Shown piece after piece: positions 10,310 through 19,353 of a stretch of 64,000 nucleotides of DNA. Source of the stretch: Paraphotobacterium marinum. Lineage in GTDB: Bacteria; Pseudomonadota; Gammaproteobacteria; Enterobacterales; Vibrionaceae. The DNA lies in contig NZ_CP022356.1 of the NCBI RefSeq assembly GCF_002216855.1, forward strand, positions 310,001 through 374,000, given 5' to 3'. The notes beneath the pieces are model-generated. The model was not told the origin of the DNA. It was given only the letters and a program-made list of their open reading frames with translations, and searched no databases. The translations under genes and the position numbers were made by a program. Within the stretch, counting starts at the first letter, position 1. Every line of letters starts with the position of its first letter.

Positions 10310-12633
10310 TAAACCACCTCCGCAAGCATATCCATAATTTCCTGCTCAAGATTTTTTATGTCGGCTTCAATTTCTGTCAGCTCTCGTGGAGGTTCGTATG
10401 TGTAAAAATGACGATTAAAGGGAATTTCATAACCTAACTTAGTTTTGCTGTGGTCAATCCAAGCATCAGGACGATATGGTAATACTTCTTCTGCTAGGTA
10501 TGCTTCACAGTGTTGCTCGACTAAAGCAAGTAATTGAGAATTATCGACTTTACCTTTATTTTCATAACCAAGTGGCAAAGGTAAGGAGATGTCTTTAGGT
10601 AAAGGTACATTTTCGGTATCACTTAAGTCACGATCAGTCTCAAACTCACCTTTGTTATTGGTACATTTTTCGGCCGTTGGGTCTTTTTCACCTAGACTGC
10701 CTGGAGCTAGCAAAGCTTTTTTAAGAGAAGCATCAAATTTAATATCAGCATCAACAAAAGCTGGCTTAATTTGCGCTTCAAATACATCACGATTTTTAAC
10801 AAGATCAGCGTTTATAAAGTCAGGTAGTAAGGACTCAAGTACAAAAATTAACTCTGCTTGTTTAACTTTACCTTCTGCAACTTCCAAGTCCATTGCTGCT
10901 ATGCTTTTACGCTTTTTACTTGTCGCCAAACCTTTAAAATAAGCAGTCTCTTTAAACGCATTTATACGTTCTTGGTCAACGGTGAAGTTAAGACGAAGTG
11001 GACGTTCAACTGTAATTTTTAGATAGCCAAAGTCTTGATTATTAAATACCTTACTAACAGTGACAGTTCTGTTCATGTCACGTATTTTCTTTTTCGGTAA
11101 TTCTACATTGGTATTTATATCTGCTAATGAAAGCTTTTCTTCATTTTTAAAATCAGCATAAATTTGCGTTAACATTCCTATATGGTCAGGTTCATTTTTA
11201 TTGCTATCCGACGGCCCTTCACCAATTTTTTTACGTTTATCCCCCAGTGATTTTTTCATTTTCCAGGCGAAGTCAGTGCCGTTGATTAATTGTACTTTGC
11301 CACGTCTATCATTAGTATTGTTGCTACCGTCTGATTTTCGGTTAGTGACAATCCAGATATAGGTGTAAATGCCTGTATTATAAAACAGTTGATCAGGCAA
11401 TGCGACGACAGCTTCTAGCATATCATTTTCAATAATATAACGACGTATGTTGCTTTCGCCACTACCAGCATCACCTGTGAATAAGGGCGAGCCATTAAAT
11501 ACGATGGCAATACGTGAACCATTTTCTGCTTCCTCACCTTCTCGGTGAAGTGGATATTGAGGGGGTGGGTTTTGCATTTTTGACATCATGTGTTGTAAGA
11601 ATAACAATGCACCATCATTTATCCGTGGCAATCCTGCTCCGAAGCGGCCATTAAAGCCCAACTTTTTATGCTCATGAGTAACGTAATCTTTTTCAGGTTT
11701 CCATTCCACACCGAACGGCGGGTTTGCAGCCATGTAATCAAATTTTAAGCCTGGGTGACCATCACCATCAACTCGATCATCTCGTCTAATACCTATGCCT
11801 AAAGTGTCTCCAAAAGCAATGTTGTCAGCTTCTTCACCTTTGATCATTAAATCTGACCCACAAATGGCATAAGACTCGGGGTTATACTCTTGACCAAATA
11901 ATTGCACTCTAGCTTTATCGTTTTGAGCAATAATCTCTTTTTCAGACTCGGATAATATTCCTCCGGTCCCGCATGCTGGATCGTAGATTTTGATAAGGTT
12001 GCCAGCAGTGTGGATAGCCTCTTCACCTGTGAAAAGTAAGTTAACGATTAGCCTAACAACTTCACGTGGAGTAAAGTGATCTCCCGCCTCTTGATTCGCT
12101 TGCTCATTAAATCGTCTTACCAAGTCTTCAAAGATATAACCCATCTCTAATGATTTAATTTTATTAGGGTGAAAGTCTACGTCTGCAATCGTATTGACTA
12201 CTTTAAATAGTCGGTTAGCTTCTTCTAATCGTTCAATTTCTTGATCAAAACGGAATTTCTCTAATATCTCTCTTGCTTTTGTTGAAAAGCCAGCAATATA
12301 CATATTAAGGTTTGACGCAAGATAGTCAGGATCACCTATGAGTCTTTTAAAGGTAAATCCACTGGTATTAAAGAATTTATGCTTAAACTTTTTGAATATT
12401 ATTTTTTCAATAATTTCAGTATGATTGTCATAATATTTATATTGCTTAAAGAGCTTATTGTATTCTGCCTTTACTTTGTCGACATCTGCCTCAAGTACAC
12501 AATCGAGACGACGAAGAACCGTAAGTGGAATCATCACACGACGGTATTGAGGAGGTAAATATGGTCCACGCAATAAGTTAGCAATATCCCATATGAGGTC
12601 TGAATTCTTTTTTATGTTTTCTGTATTAGCCAT
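10309..12633 (-). CDS. hsdM: Type I restriction-modification DNA methyltransferase subunit
   Basis: 774 residues. N-terminal HsdM helical domain, then the N6-adenine methylase domain with SAM-binding motif I DPACGTGG at 218-225 and catalytic motif IV NPPF at 304-307. The product methylates adenine within the HsdS-defined site and forms the M2S methylase and R2M2S restriction complexes. It is longer than the classical ~530-residue HsdM and belongs to the longer class with an extended C-terminus. It starts 40 bp after the Mrr-like gene and overlaps hsdS by one base. Confidence 0.96.
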   Translation of the reverse strand: MANTENIKKNSDLIWDIANLLRGPYLPPQYRRVMIPLTVLRRLDCVLEADVDKVKAEYNKLFKQYKYYDNHTEIIEKIIFKKFKHKFFNTSGFTFKRLIGDPDYLASNLNMYIAGFSTKAREILEKFRFDQEIERLEEANRLFKVVNTIADVDFHPNKIKSLEMGYIFEDLVRRFNEQANQEAGDHFTPREVVRLIVNLLFTGEEAIHTAGNLIKIYDPACGTGGILSESEKEIIAQNDKARVQLFGQEYNPESYAICGSDLMIKGEEADNIAFGDTLGIGIRRDDRVDGDGHPGLKFDYMAANPPFGVEWKPEKDYVTHEHKKLGFNGRFGAGLPRINDGALLFLQHMMSKMQNPPPQYPLHREGEEAENGSRIAIVFNGSPLFTGDAGSGESNIRRYIIENDMLEAVVALPDQLFYNTGIYTYIWIVTNRKSDGSNNTNDRRGKVQLINGTDFAWKMKKSLGDKRKKIGEGPSDSNKNEPDHIGMLTQIYADFKNEEKLSLADINTNVELPKKKIRDMNRTVTVSKVFNNQDFGYLKITVERPLRLNFTVDQERINAFKETAYFKGLATSKKRKSIAAMDLEVAEGKVKQAELIFVLESLLPDFINADLVKNRDVFEAQIKPAFVDADIKFDASLKKALLAPGSLGEKDPTAEKCTNNKGEFETDRDLSDTENVPLPKDISLPLPLGYENKGKVDNSQLLALVEQHCEAYLAEEVLPYRPDAWIDHSKTKLGYEIPFNRHFYTYEPPRELTEIEADIKNLEQEIMDMLAEVV

Positions 12634-12673
12634 TAATTATTCTCAGTAAATTATGTTTAAGCTCGAACTTGTA

Positions 12674-13591
12674 TCAAGCTTCAAAAAATTCTTCGTCTAT
12701 TTTCTTCAGGTGTAATACCTCTTCATCTCTACTACCGATGTTATATCTCAGCATGAGATTTGCTAATTCTTGTCCATTGATAAGTACTATACGAGTCCCT
12801 AAGTCTTGAGCTGTTTGTTTAGCTGAAGAAGTGAAGTTAGAGGTTGTGATAAAGATACCTTTATGTGCTTTTTTTAAATTTAATGCACCAAAGAAGTCAC
12901 GAATATCAACAGCACCAACATTATTGCCTTCGGCATAACGTTTAGCTTGTATGTATATCTGATCAACACCTAAAGGATCTTGATCTATAACACCATCAAT
13001 TCCGTTATCACCAGATTTACCTAAAGCATGGGCAGCTCCTTCGCCCGTGCCGCCGTAACCCATGGCTAATAAAAGCTCAATCAGTAAGTCTTCAAAAAAG
13101 ACAGGGGTAACCTTGCGGGTGCGCTCAAGAATATCTTGTGCTAACGCATCGTTAATTTTTTTGTAAGCAGCACGAAATGCCTCATCAGGCGTGATATCGT
13201 CATCATCTTGGCGGGTTTCTATCGCGATGTCAGTGTTTATCTTTTTCTGGTCTTTAAATGCAATAAATTCATCAAATTGCTTTAGGTACTTGTTATCAAT
13301 AATAGCATTTTTATCCTGAAGCGCTCTTACGCCTCGTTCAGTAATAATAAAATGCGCACGTCTCGTAACCTCTAATAAACCTGCTTTAGTTAAGTAAGTA
13401 CGTGCCCAGCCTACTCGATTATCGAAAATACTTTGTTTACCGCTTGGTAGCTTTTCTTCTTTTTGTTGATCGGTTAACTCAAACTTGATTGCAAGCTTAT
13501 TAATAACATCACGAAGTTTTACTTCGTTTCCATTCGCAGCTTCTGCAATCTCAAGAAAAGGACGCATAAATTTTTGGTAATTAGGTATCAC
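12674..13591 (-). CDS. mrr: Mrr-like restriction endonuclease
   Basis: 305 residues. The N-terminal Mrr winged-helix region (residues ~1-95, MIPNYQKFMRPFLEIA) precedes the Mrr catalytic domain: GDNGIDG with D199 and the QAK motif (Q215-x-K217), the Q-x-K variant of PD-(D/E)XK. Mrr proteins usually cleave modified DNA. As first gene of the type I operon it could be a second restriction activity that must tolerate the HsdM mark. The start is GTG at 13591, supported by AAGGA about 6 bases upstream. The upstream spacer is the likely promoter of the whole operon. Confidence 0.9.
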   Translation of the reverse strand: MIPNYQKFMRPFLEIAEAANGNEVKLRDVINKLAIKFELTDQQKEEKLPSGKQSIFDNRVGWARTYLTKAGLLEVTRRAHFIITERGVRALQDKNAIIDNKYLKQFDEFIAFKDQKKINTDIAIETRQDDDDITPDEAFRAAYKKINDALAQDILERTRKVTPVFFEDLLIELLLAMGYGGTGEGAAHALGKSGDNGIDGVIDQDPLGVDQIYIQAKRYAEGNNVGAVDIRDFFGALNLKKAHKGIFITTSNFTSSAKQTAQDLGTRIVLINGQELANLMLRYNIGSRDEEVLHLKKIDEEFFEA

Positions 13592-14014
13592 AAAATATCC
13601 TTATTTTTGTTTTTCAATTTATTTCTTTAAATTAACTTTCTTGGAGCAACATGAAGTATCTCTAAGAAAAAGTAATAGGTTACTTTAACTAAGAAACCAA
13701 TACATTGTTTTATTCAATTTAAGGTATTACGTAATCTTTACATATGGTCTTTTATTTTTTATGACATGTTCTTAATATTAAACTAGAAATACAATATTAA
13801 AAAATAGAGAAAATTACAACAAAAAAAAAGAGTCACGTGATGATATGTTTACAACCGTTTTAAATTTGTCCCTATTTAAAACATTTTGGTATTTAAAGAT
13901 CGAATAAATGAAACTATTATGTTTTATAAAAATAAGAAACATAAATCAATTGAACCTAAAAAATAATGTTATCACTCTAAAATTAGACTTAAATAATTTT
14001 TTTGCCTTCTCAAA
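13592..14014. other. AT-rich intergenic region upstream of the restriction operon
   Basis: About 420 bp without a recognisable gene. It should contain the promoter of the mrr-hsdMSR operon; no operator or structured element stands out. Confidence 0.5.
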
Positions 14015-14167
14015 TTATAAATAATCTTCTTTTTTTGTCCGTTTTAAAGCATCAAGCAAAGCTTCATTAGGACGTTTAGGATGGTTACAAGCAAACATGA
14101 ATGTATCAAACATGTCATCTTTTAAAATGATGCTTTTATGTTCAAAATTTTTAGCTTTTACTTTCAT
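14015..14167 (-). CDS. Small DUF1778 (TacA-like) antitoxin-like protein, truncated
   Basis: 50 codons from ATG at 14167, with a GGGGG ribosome site 8 bases upstream. The C-terminus (FMFACNHPKRPNEALLDAL) matches the tail of DUF1778 antitoxins, where a phenylalanine-rich helix is followed by P-N-x-AL. The usual N-terminal ribbon-helix-helix DNA-binding half (another ~40 residues) is missing and no GNAT (TacT) toxin gene follows. Probably a shortened orphan antitoxin or a gene relic. Confidence 0.5.
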   Translation of the reverse strand: MKVKAKNFEHKSIILKDDMFDTFMFACNHPKRPNEALLDALKRTKKEDYL

Positions 14168-14395
14168 TTGATATACCCCCATATAACATTTTGGATGGAT
14201 TTCATCCCTGGATATGGCTCCATATTTTAGCTAATCATATTTCTTTTAAAAATCATTTTCCTTCCCCCTAGCCTATTAAGGCCAAGCTCGGTTCTTAAAT
14301 TTTGAAAATATTAAAGCCATCATAAGACTAAGTAACTATTTAAGAAGTAGTGAAAGTAGTCATGGGGTTAAATAATTTCCATATAGACTTTACCT

Positions 14396-14794
14396 TTATC
14401 TCGCCAAATAAAATTGTGTAAGCTTATAAACTATTTCAATTCCCTCAGTACCAAAATCTAACATTATTTCAAGAGGTGAAGAGCCCTTTAGTCTTTCATT
14501 GGGCCTTTTGACGAACCCATAACAAACACTATTTTGAGGATATAAGATTCTCAAATTCTTATGCGTATTCAGTAACAATACAGCTCTGCTGATATCTTGC
14601 TCCGAATGAAACCAAGCATCACTTTGTTGGTATTTATGAAGTTCACTAGGACTTATATGACCCAGCAAGTTTGCTTGCTCTGTTTCTGTTATATTCCATA
14701 ATGAAAAAAGCTTGCATATCATTTTCGTTATATTCTTAAAATCTTCATCTTTTAAGTTAGATGAAACTGATAAGTCATCATAATTTGTTTCCAT
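14396..14794 (-). CDS. MbcA/ParS/Xre-type antitoxin (DUF2384), orphan
   Basis: 132 residues. Typical layout: an N-terminal helical region (KLFSLWNITETEQANLLG, residues ~29-46) and a C-terminal DUF2384 toxin-binding half (RPNERLKGSSPLEIMLDFG, ~97-115). These antitoxins normally pair with a RES toxin that consumes NAD+. No RES gene follows here; the complete RES/Xre pair of this window is at 54 kb. It could neutralise a distant toxin or have outlived its partner. Confidence 0.75.
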   Translation of the reverse strand: METNYDDLSVSSNLKDEDFKNITKMICKLFSLWNITETEQANLLGHISPSELHKYQQSDAWFHSEQDISRAVLLLNTHKNLRILYPQNSVCYGFVKRPNERLKGSSPLEIMLDFGTEGIEIVYKLTQFYLAR

Positions 14795-14991
14795 ATCAAC
14801 CTCACTGAATATTTTTCTTTTATAATAAAGTTATATACTTTTTTGAAAAAAAACTCAAGCTTATTTTTTGTTTAACTTATTGTTTTTTAATGACTTTATT
14901 TTGTTTTTTTGATAAAATTACAACATATTTCATCTCATGAAAATATATATATTTTATGAACAATCAATTTAAATTGAATTGATTAAAATTA

Positions 14992-15066
14992 ATTTGAACT
15001 ATTTTGAAAAGTACCACTCTATATAGGTGTTAGAATTTTTTTCATTTTTTCTTGTTTATTAATATT
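14992..15066 (+). repeat. Family B repeat, degenerate copy lacking terminator
   Basis: Begins AATTTGAACTATTTTGAAAA and continues through the TATATAGGTGTTAGAA block, but the pyrimidine motif is changed (TTTTTTCTTG instead of TTTTTCCTTG) and the terminator hairpin is absent. A decayed copy. Confidence 0.75.
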
Positions 15067-15348
15067 TGTTTTAATGAACCATTGATATTTTTGAAGTTAT
15101 ATTTTGTGAAAACTATAGTCAAATACGAATTATAACGATGGCTGTAACATTATAAGACTAGCTCTTTAAACTTAATATCTAAGTGTTATGAAAGTAGTTA
15201 ATTTATCTAGCATAACTGTATGTATTAATTGTATGATCTTTGAAAAGTTATTAGTCTATTGATTAATTAGTTACTTTATTTAATGATATTTACCAAATAA
15301 ATGGATTTACTTAAATAAAATATAATTATAATCTTTGGGTAACAATGG

Positions 15349-15533
15349 ACTATCTAATATTAATTTGTCGAATACACAAAAATAATATAGTCATAATTTT
15401 AAAAGCTGATTGTGATTTTGCGTGGATCTTTTTGTAATGACTATTTAGTAATAATCTTTGAAAAAAATAAGCTGAATCATTTATAAAATCATGTTTTACC
15501 AATCAGAATTATTTAAAATAAATTACCATTTTC
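15349..15533. repeat. ~200-bp imperfect direct repeat, copy 1
   Basis: Matches 20154-20351 with conserved blocks such as TTTTAAAAGCTGATTGTGAT, TGACTATTTAGTAATAATC and TTATTTAAAATAAATTACCA. Roughly four of five bases agree by eye. No gene is evident in either copy, and both lie in gene-poor spacers. Confidence 0.75.
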
Positions 15534-15535
15534 AT

Positions 15536-15620
15536 TAAATATTAATTTCTCATTCCTTTTAAAATCATTTTTTTTCTTTAAATATTAATTTCTCATTCCT
15601 TTTAAAATCATTTTTTTTCT
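15536..15620. repeat. 43-bp perfect tandem duplication across a gene end
   Basis: TAAATATTAATTTCTCATTC and the following bases up to TTTTTTTTCT occur twice with a 43-bp period (copies start at 15536 and 15579). Since 43 is not a multiple of three, the duplication changes the frame at the 3' end of the phospholipase D-like gene on the minus strand. Confidence 0.9.
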
Positions 15621-16359
15621 GTAGAGCAAAATTTTTATCTCTATGGATATACAAACTTTCATATTTTTGAAAAGCGTTCTGAGATATATTTTGCGAACCT
15701 ATTAAAACAATTTCATTATCAAAGATACAGGTCTTATCATGAGAATCTACATACTCACAATTAACTCCATTCCGACGAAACAAATCATAAGCTGTCAAAT
15801 TATTACCATTTTCATCTATAAAAATATCACAATTAATACCTTGATGATGTTTGTCTATTATCTTATAAATAAATGTTTTGTGAGTAATAGTATACATGTT
15901 CATCCAAATTTCTTCACGAGCATTATGTAGGCATGCCATCGTAATTTCTTCTCTATCTTCATTTTTGACAAGACCAAATCCATTTTTTGAATGAGAAACA
16001 GTTAATGTGGGTCGAAATGAAAAGCTATTTTCGTTAAATGAAAACTTATATCCATACGGAATCAAAAGATGATTTAATTGAACAAAAAATAATTTATGGT
16101 CCTGAGTTGTTTTGTAAAAAAAATACACTAATTCAGATAGAATATCCTCAAAGGCCATATTGTTATTTATCATTAAAGCCAAAAGATAAGACTTAATTTT
16201 ATCTACATTATTCACATAAGGAAAATCAAATTCTATACTTGGCTCACTTAAAATAAAATCACTGTAATTTGATGATTCAAATAAATTAATTAATTGTGGC
16301 TCTAAAATATCCCATAATTGATTAAATGTATTTGTTTCTAAATTTAATGTATTTTGCAT
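15565..16359 (-). CDS. Phospholipase D-like protein with altered C-terminus
   Basis: 264 residues. The C-terminal half is a PLD-type domain: SHDKTCIFD with H207-x-K209, then LIGSQN (221-224), and before it the helix-strand stretch NAREEIWMNMYTIT. Only one HKD half-site is present, so an active enzyme would have to dimerise. The N-terminal ~130 residues are not recognised. GAGAGGAAG before the ATG is a good ribosome site. A 43-bp tandem duplication ends the protein as KLIFKEKK; without it the frame would read KLIFNENGNLF before a stop. The location beside antitoxin genes and a restriction island suggests a defence role (inference). Confidence 0.7.
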   Translation of the reverse strand: MQNTLNLETNTFNQLWDILEPQLINLFESSNYSDFILSEPSIEFDFPYVNNVDKIKSYLLALMINNNMAFEDILSELVYFFYKTTQDHKLFFVQLNHLLIPYGYKFSFNENSFSFRPTLTVSHSKNGFGLVKNEDREEITMACLHNAREEIWMNMYTITHKTFIYKIIDKHHQGINCDIFIDENGNNLTAYDLFRRNGVNCEYVDSHDKTCIFDNEIVLIGSQNISQNAFQKYESLYIHRDKNFALQKKNDFKRNEKLIFKEKK

Positions 16360-16561
16360 AACTTCTTCCTCTCTTGTGTTTTATTAAACAAAACCAGTTT
16401 ACCATAGGCTTTTAAATGAGGAAATTTCATAGAGTATTTAAGTAATTGATATAATTAGGTTTTTTGTGTTTTGTAATTTTTTTTAAATATATAAAGAATT
16501 TAATACAATCCTAGTATTTTTTACTAAATTATTTTATGTATGAGTTATTTATAAAAGCTAA

Positions 16562-17254
16562 TTATTTTCTATATTCATCAATAATTGACTGCGCAAGACA
16601 TTTTGATGAATCAATCACAAGTATATTGTCTGATAAAGCTTCTGTTACGACTTGACTGATATCGGTGCATCCTATAATCACAGCTTCGACATTATGTTTT
16701 TGAATCCATGCTTTTAAATTTTTAATATGTTCTTCTACGACCTGAGGGCACTCATTTCTTTTGACACTATTAATTAATTGATTGGAAATAGTTTGTAACT
16801 TTGAATCACAAAGTATGGTTCTATCTCTTTCTTTTAGGAAGTTTTGGTAAATACCGGACTCCATAGTGGATTCTGTCGCAAGTAGCGCTATGGATTGAAT
16901 AGAATCGGGAATGCGTTGACAGGTTGCTTCTACAATATGCAGCAGTTTAATATCTAAAGATTCTTGCAAAGCATCATAATATTGATGCGCTGTGTTACAA
17001 GGCATAGCAATAAAATCAACGCCATAAGATTCAAGTTGCGTTAAGCCTTTTTCAATCGCAGCTTGCATCAATTTATGGTCTATCGGTTTATTGATATAAA
17101 AAGGTGTCGGCAGTGAATAAATTAGTACATGTGGATAATCCATATCATTTTGGGCGTTAAACTTAAGTTGCCACTCTTTCATCAAGATATCGACAAATGG
17201 TGCTGTAGACATAGGTCCCATGCCTGCTAAAATTCCAATGACCTTATCTTTCAT
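16562..17254 (-). CDS. Aspartate/glutamate racemase family protein
   Basis: 230 residues, the usual family length. N-terminal GILAGMGPMST, first catalytic cysteine in MPCNTAH (C86) and second in GCTDIS (C196). This two-cysteine arrangement makes a cofactor-independent amino acid racemase of the YgeA/aspartate racemase type; whether Asp, Glu or another amino acid is used cannot be told. A decayed copy of its 3' end lies at 18404-18633, so this gene was once duplicated. Confidence 0.92.
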   Translation of the reverse strand: MKDKVIGILAGMGPMSTAPFVDILMKEWQLKFNAQNDMDYPHVLIYSLPTPFYINKPIDHKLMQAAIEKGLTQLESYGVDFIAMPCNTAHQYYDALQESLDIKLLHIVEATCQRIPDSIQSIALLATESTMESGIYQNFLKERDRTILCDSKLQTISNQLINSVKRNECPQVVEEHIKNLKAWIQKHNVEAVIIGCTDISQVVTEALSDNILVIDSSKCLAQSIIDEYRK

Positions 17255-17671
17255 AATTTAAATATCCTATACATTTGAATGATTTATACACTGATATGAT
17301 GGTGTAATGAAACTTTTATAAAAAATAGTTTAAATAATTTGAACTATTTTGAAAAGTACGACTCTATATAGGTGTTAGAATTTTTTTCATTTTTCCTTGT
17401 TTATTTATATTCATTTTTTTTGAAGCCCTCACACTGTTGAGGGTTTTTTTATATTGGTTATCTTAATGTTTTTTACTCTGTTATATTGTTTGATTACTTT
17501 TAGTAAGGTAAATTGTGTGTCGTCAAACCCGTGTCATCTTGCATCTTTATGATATGTGGAACTAAGATGAACTTCTTTTGTTAAATTACTTGTGCTATGT
17601 CATTAGGGTGACAAGCTTTTCTATATTGAAAACTTTAATGCTGAAATGTTTCTGGCTTTTATGGATTTTGT
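17255..17671. other. Intergenic region with family B copy
   Basis: Contains one intact family-B repeat (17336-17451). The rest (17452-17671) shows nothing I can name. Confidence 0.5.
17336..17451 (+). repeat. Family B repeat, complete, with terminator
   Basis: Full-length B element: AATTTGAACTATTTTG, TATATAGGTGTTAGAA, the pyrimidine motif TTTTTCCTTGTTTA and terminator CCCTCACACTGTTGAGGG followed by T7. Possible short U-rich RNA of about 80 nt. It stands alone, without a family-A partner. Confidence 0.8.
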
Positions 17672-17839
17672 TTATGCTATTTTATAAAAATCCAATAACA
17701 TAAAAATAATTGAACAAAAGCCCCACGATGCAGCAAATAAAAAAATTAATTTATAATAAGGTCGACCACTTGGCTTAAAATATAGTTTTGTGAAAAATAG
17801 AGTTGATAGCACATTAAATAGTATGATTGGTATAAGCAT
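17672..17839 (-). CDS. Small two-helix membrane protein
   Basis: 55 codons from ATG at 17839. The translation has two hydrophobic segments (MLIPIILFNVLSTLFF and LIFLFAASWGFCSIIFMLL) around a basic loop (KLYFKPSGRPYYK), a believable two-pass inner-membrane hairpin. Upstream AGGG is about 11 bases from the start, a weak ribosome site. No family recognised; conservation would be needed to confirm it. Confidence 0.5.
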   Translation of the reverse strand: MLIPIILFNVLSTLFFTKLYFKPSGRPYYKLIFLFAASWGFCSIIFMLLDFYKIA

Positions 17840-18403
17840 ATATAATAAACCCTAAATTTATTCTTTTGAATAAGCCTATATTTGAATGAAAGTTAAATGG
17901 ATTAATTGTATATTTTTTTGAATCTATATCACTTAATTAAATACCTCATTATACGAGTCATTATAAAAATATTGGGTTTCTAAAAAATAAAACTAATATC
18001 AGATGGACGATGCATATAACCTCTTCATGCTCACTATTTTATAAACAGCGTTTTTCATAAAGTACTCAAAGGAAGTAATAACACGCTAGAACTAATCCGT
18101 AAAAAAGATATCTGGATATATTTTTACTTTTATCTCTTTAGGCAAAATCCAATTAAAGGGAATGGAGCTAGTGAGAAAAATTTAAAAAAACAGCTGATGC
18201 TTTTGGAAAAAAAATTGCCTAATATTGTAAAATTAACAAGATTAGTAGTTGTTGTACTGATAAAAAAAATTACTTGAATAAGAGTATGGAAGTTGAAAAC
18301 ATCGATGCGATGAGTGAATTAAATAGGATTAGCATGATCTAGTTTTCTTTACATGGGGTTTTCTAAGTTCTTTTTAACGAGCCTGGATATTTTTATTTTT
18401 TAA
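17840..18403. other. Gene-poor region with an open frame lacking a start
   Basis: On the plus strand 18020-18277 is open for 85 codons (part reads VFHKVLKGSNNTLELIRKK) but has no start codon near its beginning. It may be a gene relic or chance. Nothing else supported. Confidence 0.4.
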
Positions 18404-18633
18404 ACTAAAAAATAATTGACTGCCAAGACACTTTGAGGAATCAATCACAAGTGTATTATCAGATAAAGCTGCAATTACTATCTGGCTGATAACAGTGCAC
18501 CCTACTATAGCGCCTTCTACATTATACTTTTGAGTTCATGTTTTTAAATTTTGAATGTACTCTTTTACGATCTACTAGCACTCATTCCTTTTGACACTAT
18601 TGATTAATGTGTTGGAAATGGTTTGAAGACCTT
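18404..18633 (-). pseudogene. Decayed copy of the racemase 3' end
   Basis: Aligns base by base with 16571-16800, the C-terminal third of the neighbouring racemase. Shared stretches include AATAATTGACTG, GAATCAATCACAAGT and CATTCCTTTTGACACTATT-like blocks. Many substitutions and stops are present and the 5' part of the gene is absent. A relic of a tandem duplication. Confidence 0.85.
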
Positions 18634-18678
18634 ATGATTAAAAGTCTTCTTGGCGCATGTTAACTAAATATTTTAATG

Positions 18679-19353
18679 TTATAAGCATAATACTTCAGAT
18701 TCACATTTAGAGCATTGACATGAGAACCCACATGATGATTGAAGAGTTTGCTGTCTAGTATTAAAATCATAATTAGAAAAATGTTCATCAATATAACTGA
18801 AAGTAATTTCATCGCCTTCATTTATGTCTTTAGAAGCTATTAACTTTACGGTTTTACTATTAAAATCTTCAGAAGAATTCAAGTGGCTTTTTACGATTGT
18901 GTTAGGATCACAGCTATGATTACCCTTATTAATGTATTTTGAAAGCTGTAATCTTATCTTTTTGACTTCATTGTACTGAAGTAAAATTACTTTTATATGA
19001 TGTGCACAAACAATTTCCCATATTTCAATTAATTTATTAAGAGGTTTGCCTGTTCTTTTTGATAGTTTCTTTAAAAATCTCATATCGTCCTTTGAAGGTA
19101 CATAGGAATTTGATTGATTAGATTTTAAGTTGAATGAATCAAAATTAACTTTATTTTTGTTGTCAGTAACAATAGCCCGTACTAAAAAGCATGAATCACA
19201 AGCAGGATCCATAAAATCTTTATATTGTAATATTGTAAAGACATTACACTTTTCAACCAAAACAACATCGCCTTTTTTTATGTTTTTTGTTGCAATTAAA
19301 CCTTCACCATATTTAATGTTACCAATCATAACATTATTAGTATTTAAAACCAT
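18679..19353 (-). CDS. SET-domain protein lysine methyltransferase-like
   Basis: 224 residues, no signal peptide. All SET landmarks are present: YGEGLIATKNIKKGDVV (SAM-binding start, residues 15-31), NHSCDPN (145-151), GDEITFSYID (180-189) and a cysteine cluster SCGFSCQCSKC (C208, C212, C214, C217) like a zinc-binding post-SET. The order resembles SMYD-type enzymes. In bacteria such proteins are mainly known from intracellular pathogens and symbionts, where some are secreted effectors that methylate host histones; others act on bacterial proteins. AGGAG sits about 4 bases before the ATG. The gene stands alone between spacers. Methyltransferase activity is well supported; host targeting is inference. 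Confidence 0.9.
   Translation of the reverse strand: MVLNTNNVMIGNIKYGEGLIATKNIKKGDVVLVEKCNVFTILQYKDFMDPACDSCFLVRAIVTDNKNKVNFDSFNLKSNQSNSYVPSKDDMRFLKKLSKRTGKPLNKLIEIWEIVCAHHIKVILLQYNEVKKIRLQLSKYINKGNHSCDPNTIVKSHLNSSEDFNSKTVKLIASKDINEGDEITFSYIDEHFSNYDFNTRQQTLQSSCGFSCQCSKCESEVLCL

Larger units (their letters stand above)
14795..15564. other. AT-rich intergenic region with degenerate repeat B and a long repeat copy
   Basis: No gene seen. It contains the degenerate family-B copy at 14992-15066 and the first copy of a ~200-bp imperfect repeat (15349-15533, second copy at 20154-20351). Both are listed separately. Confidence 0.6.
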
